NCBI GenBank assembly: GCA_003427395.1
Contig: BFEA01000492.1
Location: forward strand, 134,139-154,236
Reading direction: 5' to 3'
Source of the DNA: Chara braunii
Taxonomy: Eukaryota > Streptophyta > Charophyceae > Charales > Characeae
DNA length: 20,098 nt
Position 1 is the first letter of the stretch. Each line of letters opens with the position of its first letter. The translations under genes were made by a program, and so were the position numbers. The notes under the pieces are model-generated. The model had not been told where the DNA came from. It did no database searches and worked only from the letters and a program-made list of their open reading frames with translations. Positions 8,700-17,680 of the stretch are shown one piece after another.

Positions 8700-10336
8700 C
8701 GAAACATGGCTGGGGCACTTGGTCCAAGCCCCGCAACCCTGAGTGCTTCCTTCCTTGTACCTCCGGGGATATTCGGGTCAATCCGCCTTCCTCGCTTATC
8801 TCTCCATCTATACTTGATTGATTACCCCATCCTGCTCATTCATCCTTCGAACATGACATATTTTCACTGTATGTCATTTTATCGTACAATGTGTACATAT
8901 GCACTCGCGGTAATCTATCCACCCTCTTCCGGACCCTTGACCGTTTTATTGTCCACTATTTCTACCAAAACCCCTACCATAGTTTTGGTTATTGTTCTGA
9001 TCATTGCCCTGACCATATTATGCTTGATTGTACCATTGTCCAATCTGATTAAAACTCGCCTTATTGTAATTTTCTGATTGAACTCTTCCTTGATTGCCCA
9101 AATTTCCTCCTTGTTCGCCGTTTCCTCTTCCTCCGAATCCTCTTCCTCCTTGACCATTTCCTCGCCCTTCATTCCTACCTCTACCATGTCCATGTCCATG
9201 TCCGTGTCCTTGCCCTTGGAACTGATGCTACCCTTGATTACCCTGTGGCGGCAAAGCGTGTTGCGGTTGACTCTCATCCGCCCCTCGTCCTTGTGATAGT
9301 CTTGCCCCAGCTTCTTGCATTTGGAACAAATTCGGGTACATCCCTATCTGCCCAAAACCCGACCATTAATTCCCAGGGAAATATCCAGGTTAAACCCCCA
9401 TAGGAGTCACGACCAGCCACGATCCAAATTGAGATGCTAGAGTTGGCGCTCCTTGAGCATTCGGTATCACATCTTGCTACGAGTTTTGCCTCTTTCTAGC
9501 TCCTTGCTTCCTCGATGTTTAGTTTTGGTTTTGCTTTTGGACTTTCTTAGATTGTACCATCGGCTCAAGTTTCTTCCCTTCTTCATCTCCTTCATTTTCC
9601 TCTCCATACTTCTTTTTGTTCGTCGCTTGTCCGACTGCCATCACCTTTCCTGACTCCACTTTATGTTTTAATTCTTTCAGTTACATTACTATATTACTTA
9701 TCATTCCCATTGGATGACGCCTACCTCCTTTCTTCTCTGCCTTTCCATCTTTACTTGATGGTGGAACACCTGGTCCAAATCCCCAGATGCCATGTTTTTT
9801 TTTATCGTCTCCCATAACGTTTTTCTTCCTGGTGCTCCTCCATGAGTCAACTCCATAGTCTCAGAGCCCGAAAATTTTCCCAAAAAGATAACACATTGCA
9901 TTTCCCCGGAAAGTTTCGGAACACGTTCTGCCATCTTTTCGAATGTCGTTGCAAATGCCCCTATTGTAGTGGAGTCATTCCGGTTGACGTTGTGGAGCTG
10001 GTCAATCGTCAGTAATCCATCTCCCAACTTATACTTTCTTTGCATCTCCTTTTTGAAATTACTTAATTCTCCATGGGCATCAGTCACAATCTTTTCGATC
10101 TCGGAGCGAAATTCTCACCACACGTATTCAAACAGTTGGGCGAATTTTTCCGCTGGTGTTAGTCGATTGAAGACTTGTTCCAACAATTTAAGGCAGTGAG
10201 ACATTCATTCTCCTTTGAAGGAAAAATTTTCTATCATCGGTAGCTGAGATCTCTTGACATTCCTATTATCCAACAATCGCGCGATCTCAGCTGCGGTTAT
10301 GGACCCTTGTCCTCCTGTCCCATTAGCGTCTCTCAT
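8700..10336 (-). pseudogene. Gag polyprotein (capsid and RGG-like nucleocapsid), broken
   Basis: Gag builds the particle that packages element RNA. The start chosen is the ATG at 10336, giving MRDANGTGGQGS; a few codons later comes LPMIENFSFKGE. A TGA (10207-10205) and another (10117-10115) interrupt the same frame, which carries on as the capsid: FKKEMQRKYKLGDGLLT, STTIGAFATTFEKMAERVP, QCVIFLGKFSGSE and DLDQVFHHQVKMERQRR, a typical retrotransposon Gag pattern. After a degenerate stretch (9300-9700) a Gly/Arg/Gln-rich region appears in another phase at about 8915-9250 (GHGHGHGRGRNEGRG and similar), followed by the zinc knuckle. I count several stops and at least two frameshifts. Confidence 0.85.
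8856..8897 (-). other. CCHC zinc knuckle with a stop inside
   Basis: In one minus-strand frame the ligands follow CX2CX4HX4C exactly: CTHC at 8897-8886, His at 8873-8871 and the last Cys at 8858-8856. The codon just before the His is TGA (8876-8874), where Gly is most usual in retroelement knuckles. All four metal ligands survive. This identifies the nucleocapsid end of Gag, the RNA-binding part. Confidence 0.85.
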
Positions 10337-10674
10337 GTTTCTCACAGTCCTTTGTAAATTTATTTTGCACACGCAAAAAAAAAAACGATGAGTTTTCAAA
10401 TTACTCTCAGTTGTCTTACCCCTTTCCTTTTAGGTTTTGCCTTAGGTTTTTTCTCCTTTCCCCAGGATACCATCCAAGACCCTTTTTACCCACAGTTCTA
10501 GCTTATTCTTCATGACCTTCTACCTTCCTTCTTTCTTCAACATCAACTTGCATCCAATAGTTCCCCTAGTTTACGTGCCCTAATCAATACCCCTACTATG
10601 CTTAAATATCATAGTCGACCTCTCTGTCATTTAGACCAAAATGGGATTGACTCTAAACATTTTCTCGGACTCTT
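10337..10674 (-). other. Spacer between upstream ORF and gag, with weak intron-like signals
   Basis: No protein domain is visible in these 338 bp. On the minus strand there is GGG|GTAAGA (donor-like, 10419-10414), then an 11-T run (10385-10375) and GCGTGTGCAA, where CAG would make an acceptor (CAA at 10367-10365). The arrangement copies the pattern in front of the downstream Gag-like ORF (donor, T-run, GTGCAG). The match is imperfect and may be chance. Confidence 0.3.
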
Positions 10675-11451
10675 CTACCATCCTACCCTTTCAATTTCTT
10701 CAGCGGACATCCAATCCCCCGTCCACGAATCATACACCATTCCAAACATTACACGGATATTGTCAATGCATGCCTTGATTTTTAGCTCGGCGCCAAATGT
10801 TTCCCAATGTGTCTGCCTTGGCTCCATAGAGTGGACACAGACATAAGCATCTACCATAGCTAGAATTTTCTCGAAGTCCCTATTAGTCAATTTCAGTCTC
10901 ATTTCCAAATATAGGCAATAAAGAGTCTGAGGTGTGAAAAATTTGTACCCTCTATGATGAATGACTATGGTTGTCAAGGCTGTTTGCTCCACATTCACGT
11001 GACCTTTGAAAAATTCATCAATGATGAAGCCCAGAAGAGTAGCCTCTATATAGTTGGTGGGATACACAAAATTTGATGCCCACCTTGCTTCTATCATTGG
11101 TAGGACCGGTCGAAACTCCCCCCAGCCCGCCTCTCTAATTTTGTCCTTAAGGATTATCCCTGTAATTAGGATATATCACGACAGCGGTTGACTACATCTT
11201 ATTGTTAAATCTACTTCATGCATCCTCCATAGATGTGATGAAAGATGCAATGTTGCACGTACCATTATACTTTCCCAATTTGGAGTGTGCCCAATTTCTA
11301 CTCATACAAATGTTTCGGGCCCGATCGAGGCGCCCCACAATGTGGTGATCTCCTCTTCTCTTTCACGTAGGCCTCAAGGCAGTGACATCTTCAACCCCTG
11401 GTGAGTACGAACGGGCAACTCAACCCCAAATCCCTGATTGACATACGACAT
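10675..11451 (-). pseudogene. Unrecognised ORF upstream of gag (258 codons, three stops)
   Basis: From an ATG at 11451 one frame runs 258 codons to TAG (10677-10675) with only three in-frame stops, all TGA (11376-11374, 11304-11302, 11178-11176) and no frameshift. This is far more open than chance in such sequence. It begins MSYVNQGFGVELPV; the 140 codons after the last internal ATG are uninterrupted and include NFVYPTNYIEATLLGFIIDE, VHSMEPRQTHWETFGAELK and VYDSWTGDWMSAEEIERVGW. There is no signal peptide, membrane segment or zinc motif that I can see, and I do not recognise the family. It lies on the same strand 338 bp before gag, so it is probably an extra ORF of the retroelement. A host gene fragment is the alternative. 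Confidence 0.6.
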
Positions 11452-11584
11452 CTTGATTGTTTTTTGGTAGCCTAAGCGATACAACAGAAAGAGACGAAAA
11501 AAGTCCCACAAAACCTTGGGGTAAGTCTGGTCAGTAATGACATATCTCTTCTTATTTCCTATCCTTGTTCAAGGCTTCTTACTT

Positions 11585-11778
11585 CTCCATACCTTATCCT
11601 TCCCTTCTTCATACCTCCATTCACTTTCCTACATGTCATTTTATTATCTTAGTGTCATGCCTTGTTATTCTCAGGCTACAGCTCCATACCCTATCCTTCC
11701 CTTCTCCAGACATCCATTCACTTTCCTTCATGCCATTTTATTATCTTAGTGTCATGCCTTGTTATTCTCAGGCTACAG
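11585..11778. repeat. Tandem duplication, 2 x 97 bp
   Basis: Copy one (11585-11681) and copy two (11682-11778) both begin CTCCATACC and end with GTTATTCTCAGGCTACAG. They differ at only a few bases, so the duplication is young compared with the decay of the neighbouring element. On the plus strand it keeps three overlapping short frames open, but none looks like a protein. Confidence 0.92.
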
Positions 11779-12185
11779 AGTCTCCTTTCCTACCTCCGTT
11801 TTCACTTGCCGTTACTGGTCAACTTGTCCAGGGTATTCGACGTAGTTGGAATATCGTTCATGCGAATTCTTATGCAGACTCCCTTCTCTAATTTCCCCAA
11901 TGCTCAAACCCCTTCCTCCATGCACCTGCTAACACATGACCCCCAATCTTACCAAAAGATGGAGTCTGATTAGAGATTTTCGTTTACTTCATGTTACCTT
12001 CCGGTTCTCGTTTTCTCCCCTTTCTTTAGACGTACTTTAGTATTAAACGATTGGATAAGTTGCCTAGACGCTTATTTAGGGTTAATGCCCACGCAGCTAT
12101 ACCGCTTTTCACTACCCCAATCATCCATGTATCAACGAGAAGAGGTTCATTGTATAAGGTATTTTCTTTTTCTTAATTAAATGAT
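11779..12185. other. Unassigned sequence; expected location of the element 5' leader or LTR
   Basis: This stretch lies upstream (in minus-strand terms) of the retroelement ORFs, where a leader, primer-binding site and LTR would be expected. I looked for a TGG-starting primer-binding site complementary to a tRNA 3' end and for similarity to the left flank (1049-1160) and saw neither. An AT-rich, TATA-like stretch lies at about 12170-12205. Confidence 0.4.
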
Positions 12186-12521
12186 TCATCGATATAATAA
12201 ATACGAAATCAACCCCCAAAGTTCAACCTGACAGAGAAAGAATAGTGCCAAGGTGATACAAAGCTTATGATTAGTTGGCGATACCTGAGAGGCCACGGGA
12301 GGGTCGGGCACATTAGGTGGCTGAGGTGGAAGAGCAAGTCGAGGTGGTTGGGGAAGAACAGTCAACTGCTGAAGTCGTCGTGGCATAAAAGAAGAGGGGG
12401 AAGGGTATGTCATTGGATAAGTACGGGAAGGCGGCTCAAAACGCGGTGGTGGAGAAGGCGGCTCAAAACGCGGTGGTGAAGAGCCGTAACATTGTTCGTA
12501 CTTATAAGAGTAGTAAGTCAT
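12186..12521 (-). CDS. Hypothetical proline-rich protein, 111 aa
   Basis: An open frame starts at ATG 12521-12519 (MTYYSYKYEQ). It encodes a proline-rich domain with PPRFEPPSP repeated twice, then YPMTYPSPSSFMPRR and LPQPPRLALPPQPPNVPDPP; the tail (after VASQ) is hydrophobic and unlike the rest. The repeat comes from a 27-bp direct duplication (12427-12453 and 12454-12480) that keeps phase. CAG|GTATCG at the end of the proline-rich part could be a splice donor and TTCTTTCTCTGTCAG (near 12232) an acceptor, which would explain the abrupt change, but this is speculative. It is on the same strand as the retroelement and about 735 bp ahead of its first ORF. The frame could also be open by chance in biased sequence. 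Confidence 0.3.
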   Translation of the reverse strand: MTYYSYKYEQCYGSSPPRFEPPSPPPRFEPPSRTYPMTYPSPSSFMPRRLQQLTVLPQPPRLALPPQPPNVPDPPVASQVSPTNHKLCITLALFFLCQVELWGLISYLLYR

Positions 12522-13199
12522 TTTCCCCGGAGACGGCGTTCGTTCCCGCAAATCTTCCTAATGTCAACGCAATCTTACTTTTTCCCACTTATCCCTTTCC
12601 TCCTCTCCTTCCTCTTGCTCCTCTCTTTCCCTTGTCAAATCAATAGGTTTTTCTGTTGCTTTCCCTATCGGCCACCTCTCCCCCTTCCAGTTTCTGTCCC
12701 ACGTGGCATGATTGGAGGGATGAGGCACCTAAAGTAGTGTCGAGTTTTTTGATACTTATACTCAAAGATGCGCAATTTTACAAAAGAATGAAGGCTTCAG
12801 AAGTATGTGTGGTTGTCGTCGGGTCGGAAAGCGTTATAATTAGAAGACGATACCGTGGTAGAAACACTTTCCAGGCAGACTCGACGAAACTTGCCAAAAC
12901 TTATAATGTTAATGGGTCCTTCCACTATTCCTATCGACTTGCTTTTAAAAGTTTTCGCAATCCTTGGTCGCTACCCTGCATGTCACCTTCTATCCAGATA
13001 CGGGAGGAACTATTGTTTCGGGCAGACTAATATTCATAAGATACAATAGGCTGTATATTATAACTTGTACTTTGTCCTACCTTATGAAAACTATCCTAGA
13101 CAAATGCTCATACCAATAGACCGACAATTGTCCTTAGTAGTCCTCCTGCAATTTACATAGAAGTGGTACACTATCCTACCTTTCGTTGTCGTTTTGTTG
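12522..13199. other. Unassigned sequence with an unrecognised plus-strand frame
   Basis: A plus-strand frame of 124 codons (12656-13030) and an overlapping 64-codon frame (12855-13049) are open. Neither resembles a family I know, and neither shows a domain or a biased third position. I see no RNA gene and no repeat structure here. Confidence 0.3.
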
Positions 13200-13640
13200 G
13201 AGCTTCAATTAACCAGACCCAGGTCCGTTCACATAGGACCCCGACAGGCAACCGAAGGTGGCGGTCTCGCACCTCGCTGGGAGCGCTAAACTTCACGATC
13301 GTGTCACGCAGGATATATTTTTTGAAGAACAACTAGTCACCACTCCGACCGTGCGCGCCGGCTATACCTCTCACGACGCCCCACGACAGGTTGGGACGCC
13401 GCGAGGTACAACTTACCTCTACCCAAGGGGATGTCACCACCTTTAGGTAGGTGTATCCCTGTTCAGCTACCGACCCACTTGCGAAGGCTTTTACATGCCT
13501 TTGTAGAGGTAGGTCGGCCGAAGGCGTTTGCTCGATCGCTGTAGCACACAACTGGGTACGTGCGGTAAGACGCCTAGAACTGACCCGCTTAATAGTTCGG
13601 ACCCCGGGGAGCTGATTTCCCAGTGCCATCCCAAAAATCA
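13200..13640. other. GC-rich block of unknown origin
   Basis: About 440 bp are clearly richer in G+C and in CG dinucleotides than the AT-rich sequence on both sides, which ends abruptly at an A-run near 13674. A minus-strand frame of 98 codons with an ATG (13629-13333) is open and continues as a charged frame further on, but matches nothing I recognise. It is not a tRNA or rRNA that I can identify. An inserted element or an exon of an unknown gene are both possible. Confidence 0.3.
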
Positions 13641-14846
13641 GGTCGAACTTTTTATGGGCGGTCTATCACGTGTAAAAAAAAAATAAATTAAGTTATTCGA
13701 ATCTTTGAGAAAATAGGCTTAGACCCTTAACCTTCACCTTAGACTTAGAAACATCCTTAGCCACCCAACAAAATAAACTTTGACAAGCGAAGTCCTGATC
13801 GTAGCACCTTCCCGTCTAAGATATCCTCTACTTTTGCTTGGACCCTATTATTATAACATCCACAAGATAAATGTTTATTAGACAATATTAAGTATGAGGT
13901 ATTACCGGTGAAACACTTGTCATTTGCACAGGTGCGGTGTTTCCCAGACTCTTCAGACGGTCAAATCCAGTTCAAACCAAACCACGCACATGACAAACCT
14001 GCACAAAATATGCAAGGACAATTCACATGCCATGCACTAACGGCGTCAACCTCCACATCATAGACTTGTCCCTTACTTCCCCAAACCATGAGAGACATCT
14101 CTATCATTCCTGAGACTCTTTTAGCCCAACCCCCCTCACATCATTCAAAGGACCCTTGAGAGCGATTATGATCATTTTGACACAAACTACAGGTGGCAGT
14201 TTTACTGAACGCAGAGTTTGTCTTTAGAAGCACGTATCAAGCCGAGGGAAAAGTTGAATCGGTAAAACCGACCTGTTATCGAGTGATAACAGAAAGTTTG
14301 GATCCTTTTGTAGATCCCTTCCTTCAAATGCAATAGTAAAACGATCCCAAACCTACACACACATAAGTCAACAACAATTCAACATCCCCTCCTCGTTTTT
14401 TCACTCATCGTCTCTAAGGGTCGGACCCTCAGATGAAGATCGCGAACCCTGGGAACAATATCTCAAAGTCCAATTCCTACTCCTACTTCTATAAATCCTT
14501 CAGTCTGCCATTCATTTTCAAGGAGATTCGTGCTCATGTCCTAGATCGTTTGAAGGGGATCGTTTCCCTTTTATTTCCAATCCTCTCATTTTTGTTTTTT
14601 TTTTCTCTTATCGGGGTAAGCACATCCCTTTTAGTGCTTACACGGTAGTTTGGCTGAGATCAACTCATGCCATTGGCGATTTCTCCCTTAGGAGTTTATC
14701 AATGAACTGAGTCTACGCGGAGCTACTTTTTTTTTTTTTTTTTTCCCGCGGTATTTACCCTTTATTCTGCTTCTTTTCGGACATTTGGAGTCACCCCCGC
14801 CGGAGCGCTCCCTTTTTCCTTTCTCTTCTTCTTGTTCTGACATACG
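13641..14846. other. Gene-free sequence with three small perfect hairpins
   Basis: No credible ORF. Hairpins: TCGGT/ACCGA (14259-14271), directly followed by CTGTTATC/GATAACAG with a 4-nt loop (14273-14292), and AGGGTC/GACCCT (14417-14429), which sits within an outer TCATC/GATGA. An 18-T run lies at 14727-14744. The hairpins may be outlying relatives of the array that begins at 14847. Confidence 0.5.
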
Positions 14847-16341
14847 CAAGTAGGGGGTTAACTCACAAGGGAATACTTGATTAATTCCAGATAGTCGATT
14901 AGTCAAAGGAGTAGTCGAGTAGTCCCACAGGAGCACTCAACCACTCTTCAAAGTCCATGCAGTCCTCATGCAATCAACCAGTTCAAGCAATCTTGTGCAA
15001 GCGACCGGATAACTCACAGGGGAGTATCCCTTTATTAGTTACAACAAGTAGTTGAGAAGGCCTTGTCGAGGTACTTCCAATACTTTTCCCAACATTCATC
15101 AATCAGTTCAGACCACCTCTTAGCAAAAATTAGTACAAAATTCAAATTAGCAATAGGTGGTCTTCACGGAAGACTCTTATTACCTCAGCCTATCCTTAAG
15201 ACCGTAACAGAATGACCATACGGGAGTTACCTTACCACTTTCTCAAAGATAGACGAACTAGGATTAAGTTAGTGGACTCAGACAAACACCAGATCCTCCC
15301 TTTGCTGGAGTATCTTACTAGATTTATTAAGATGAAGTCAAACAAGCAATAAGATGATCCCACGGGAGTCTCCCTATTCCTTCTTTGGTGGTACGTAGTT
15401 TAACCCTTCGAGTACGACCCTAGGGCAATCCATACGGAAGCTTACTCATTACCCATTTGATAATTAGATAGATCATGTGTAAGTAAGTTGTCAGAGAACA
15501 AATAGTAAGGTGATCTCTTCCCACTTTCGTGTTAATAGCCAGCTCGGGTTCGAGCCTGTAATAGGATGACCGCACGGGAGTTATTCTACTACTACCCAAA
15601 TCATTGCGACTACCATCCCCTTGATTAAGCGATAGGATGGTCCCACGGGGGCCTCCCATAATTTGATCCAATGTTAAATAGATAGGCCGTTAGTAATTAA
15701 TCATGTCACCCATCAGTCATACTTAAACAAGTAGTAGGGTTATTTACTCAGGAGCATCCCTCTACTGTCCAAACATAATCACTTCATTCCTTCCCCCGTT
15801 AGTTGATCCCCAAATCAAACAAGTATTAGGATGACCCCACGGGCATTATCTTACTACCAGTTTGATGCGTAGTAGATCAGTCAAAACAACTCTTAGTTAA
15901 GTTGATTTTACCGTTCACTTATCTTTCTTATACATTGTGAATGAGCAAAAGGTATGCCGACCCCTCGGGAAGTCGGACGGATTGTCCTAGACTTAGAAGT
16001 TTGTGTACTCACGCGGTGAGTACGTAATTCTCTTCCAAGTCTGGTCCAATCGGTGATAGGAGAGCCCCCTACTACCTTTGCTTATATTAGTCATCCTAGC
16101 TTAGAAGCTCTGTACCCCACGGGAGTACTGGATTCAAGTTAGCTCTTAGATCCAGCAAGTAAGGTATAAAGGAAATTGCACGGCAGCTTCCTTCTCACCA
16201 ATGTTGGAGTCAAACAGACATTTCATCTGTTCGTTACTTAGTTGGGTGAATGGCAGGGTGATTCGCATGGGAGTATCCCATTATGCACTTTAATCAATTC
16301 AATGCAGGTTATGTGACGACTTCACGGGAGCCTCTATCACA
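14847..16341. repeat. Array of about 17 degenerate hairpin units with a CACGGGAG-type core
   Basis: The core CACGGGAG is exact at 15361, 15573, 16118 and 16323, and near-exact at 15165, 15219, 15433, 15644, 15838 and 16266. Weaker copies lie at 14864, 14926, 15015, 15746, 16010, 16058 and 16179, with a hairpin-only relative at 15957. In the clearest units (15558-15592 and 15823-15857) arms of 12 nt related to GTAATAGGATGA and TTATTCTACTAC flank an 11-nt loop. Other units use different but still complementary arms: CAAGTA/TACTTG (14847-14879), GTCTTC/GAAGAC (15160-15174), CCGAC/GTCGG (15957-15976), GTACTCAC/GTGAGTAC (16005-16023), AAGGAA/TTCCTT (16169-16193) and TGTGA/TCACA (16312-16341). Spacing is irregular (45-150 bp), and no ORF spans the region. 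I do not know this repeat family. Confidence 0.75.
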
Positions 16342-16719
16342 CAATTTGTCTTCCAAAACACAAGCAGACGAGGTTCCTTCTCGGTTCTCCTAGGTTCCTT
16401 ATTTCCATCAGGCAAGACTTTTATTTCAATCATATATCCTTTTTTCATTTTGGTACACTTTTAGTTCTGAAGAAAGTACCATAGTATATCACACACCCAT
16501 ACAGGCAGTCCAATAGAAGGTTGTAGCTTGTACGGGTATACGGGAACGGAATAGGTGACGCGTACCTCATGGTTCCCTGCCTCCAGAGTTCCTCCTGAAC
16601 TCCGGCAGAGCTCCCGCAATCGCCTTGTTGTCTCTGTTTGTTTGGTCATCCTTTTCTATAGAGTAGACTTTCAATTTAGAGCGAGATCCTACCATTTCGA
16701 ATAGTTTGTGAAAACATAG
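16342..16719. other. Unassigned sequence
   Basis: No repeat unit, RNA gene or convincing ORF. A minus-strand frame of 62 codons (16461-16649) is open but has no recognisable feature. Confidence 0.4.
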
Positions 16720-17043
16720 GGAAATGAGGGGATTAGATCACGGGAGAATGGAGACGAATGGAGGAGGAAGGCACCGTCACACGGTGACGATGTCTCTCTC
16801 CTCTCTAGTGCCCCACACCTCTTCATATCTGATTCTCCCCATTACCTTCAATAACAATATGATAACAACGATAATGATAATAATAATATGCTGGGACAAA
16901 TACGGAAAAAAGAGAAATGAGGGGATTGGATCAAGGAGAGAACAGAGGAGGAAGGAGGTAGGCATCATCACACGGTGATCGCCCCTCTCTTTTCTCTCTG
17001 GTACCTCACTCCTTCCCTCCATATCTGATCTGCCTCCTTACCC
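16720..17043. repeat. Two copies of a ~130-bp foldback repeat, 193 bp apart
   Basis: Copy one (about 16720-16846) and copy two (about 16913-17043) share GAAATGAGGGGATT, GGAGGAAGG, TCACACGGTGA, CTCTCTC and CATATCTGAT in the same order. At the centre of each is a hairpin with loop ACG: CGTCAC/GTGACG in copy one (16775-16789) and ATCAC/GTGAT in copy two (16967-16979). The purine-rich left half and pyrimidine-rich right half can pair over much of the unit, so each copy is an imperfect foldback of about 115 nt. Copy one also contains CACGGGAG (16739-16746), the core of the array at 14847-16341. AT-rich trinucleotide sequence follows each copy. Confidence 0.8.
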
Positions 17044-17563
17044 ATGATGCTAATCAATGAATGCTAGTAAATAACAATAACAACAACAATGAATGAAAAA
17101 AAATAATATTAATATTAAATTTGGATAGCAATAGGAATAAGAATATTTGCATTACAATAAATAATTTATCTTTTTTTCATAAATTAAAAAGAAAATGTAG
17201 GAGCCACCAAAAACAGTCATTTTCGCCCTCTTCACCATTGGTCATTTTTTCATTTCACTTTTCTCCTCCTTCCTCTCTCTTCTCCTTCTCCTTTATCCTC
17301 CTTCATCCATTTGCTCTCCCTTAGCTCTCTTCCTTCTATTTTCTCTGAGTCATGTTCTTTCACCTCACCCTTCTTATGACCCCAATTTTGTTTGACCGGG
17401 TAAGCCTTTCTTCTTGTCTGTATCATTCAGCGTACTGCAGTCAAATCGTACCGAATACAATTCAAAAATAAACGAAATAATAGAAATTAATAGTGATAAT
17501 AACAATAATAATAATAATACTTGATAATGAACGTACACATATACATAAGTTTATCCTTTTCTG
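17044..17563. other. AT-rich and CT-rich low-complexity sequence
   Basis: AAC/AAT-rich sequence (17070-17170 and 17465-17525) encloses a CT-rich stretch (about 17225-17340). No gene is visible. Confidence 0.6.
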
Positions 17564-17646
17564 ATCTGACACAGGCAGAACAGCGAGCCTTGTACCTGAG
17601 GAAGGTGCACAGTAGCCAGGACGGATGTCGACGACCAGGCAGATGA

Positions 17647-17674
<28 letters not shown>
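17564..17674 (+). other. Short GC-rich block with acceptor-like site, then a 26-T run
   Basis: TTTTCTGATCTGACACAG|G (AG at 17577-17578) resembles a 3' splice site. The ~70 bp after it are GC-rich in AT-rich surroundings and open in one frame (AEQRALYLRKVHSSQDG) up to a TGA at about 17646. The T-run is 17649-17674. It could be an exon or the end of a retroposed sequence; nothing decides this. Confidence 0.25.

Positions 17675-17680
<6 letters not shown>

Larger units (their letters stand above)
1146..11451 (-). mobile_element. Degenerate Ty3/gypsy-type retrotransposon (LTRs not identified)
   Basis: On the minus strand the modules appear in the order Gag, protease, reverse transcriptase, RNase H, integrase, which defines the Ty3/gypsy (Metaviridae) arrangement. 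Catalytic landmarks are visible: the protease DTG, RT motifs ending in YIDD, an RNase H ETDA, and an integrase H2C2 finger with DD35E and a GPY module. Every module contains stop codons or frameshifts, so the copy is inactive and old. Two ORFs lie outside the usual gag-pol: one upstream of gag (10675-11451) and one downstream of pol (1146-3168). I found no flanking direct repeats that could be LTRs and no convincing tRNA primer-binding site. The outer limits given are therefore those of the outermost element-like ORFs. The downstream ORF could instead belong to a second, adjacent element. Confidence 0.9.

Noticed and set aside
3339-10336. TGA read as Trp (alternative genetic code)
   Set aside because: TAA and TAG also interrupt the frames, several frameshifts exist, and TGG is used freely for Trp in the same domains. 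Pseudogene decay is simpler.
12656-13049. Two overlapping plus-strand frames
   Set aside because: No domain, no codon bias and no homology I can recognise; open by chance is likely.
15541-15557. tRNA-like T arm (GCTCGGGTTCGAGCC)
   Set aside because: No acceptor, D or anticodon stem can be built around it; it is probably a chance or array-related hairpin.
14847-16341. CRISPR array
   Set aside because: Repeats are degenerate, spacing is irregular, there are no cas genes and the context is eukaryotic.
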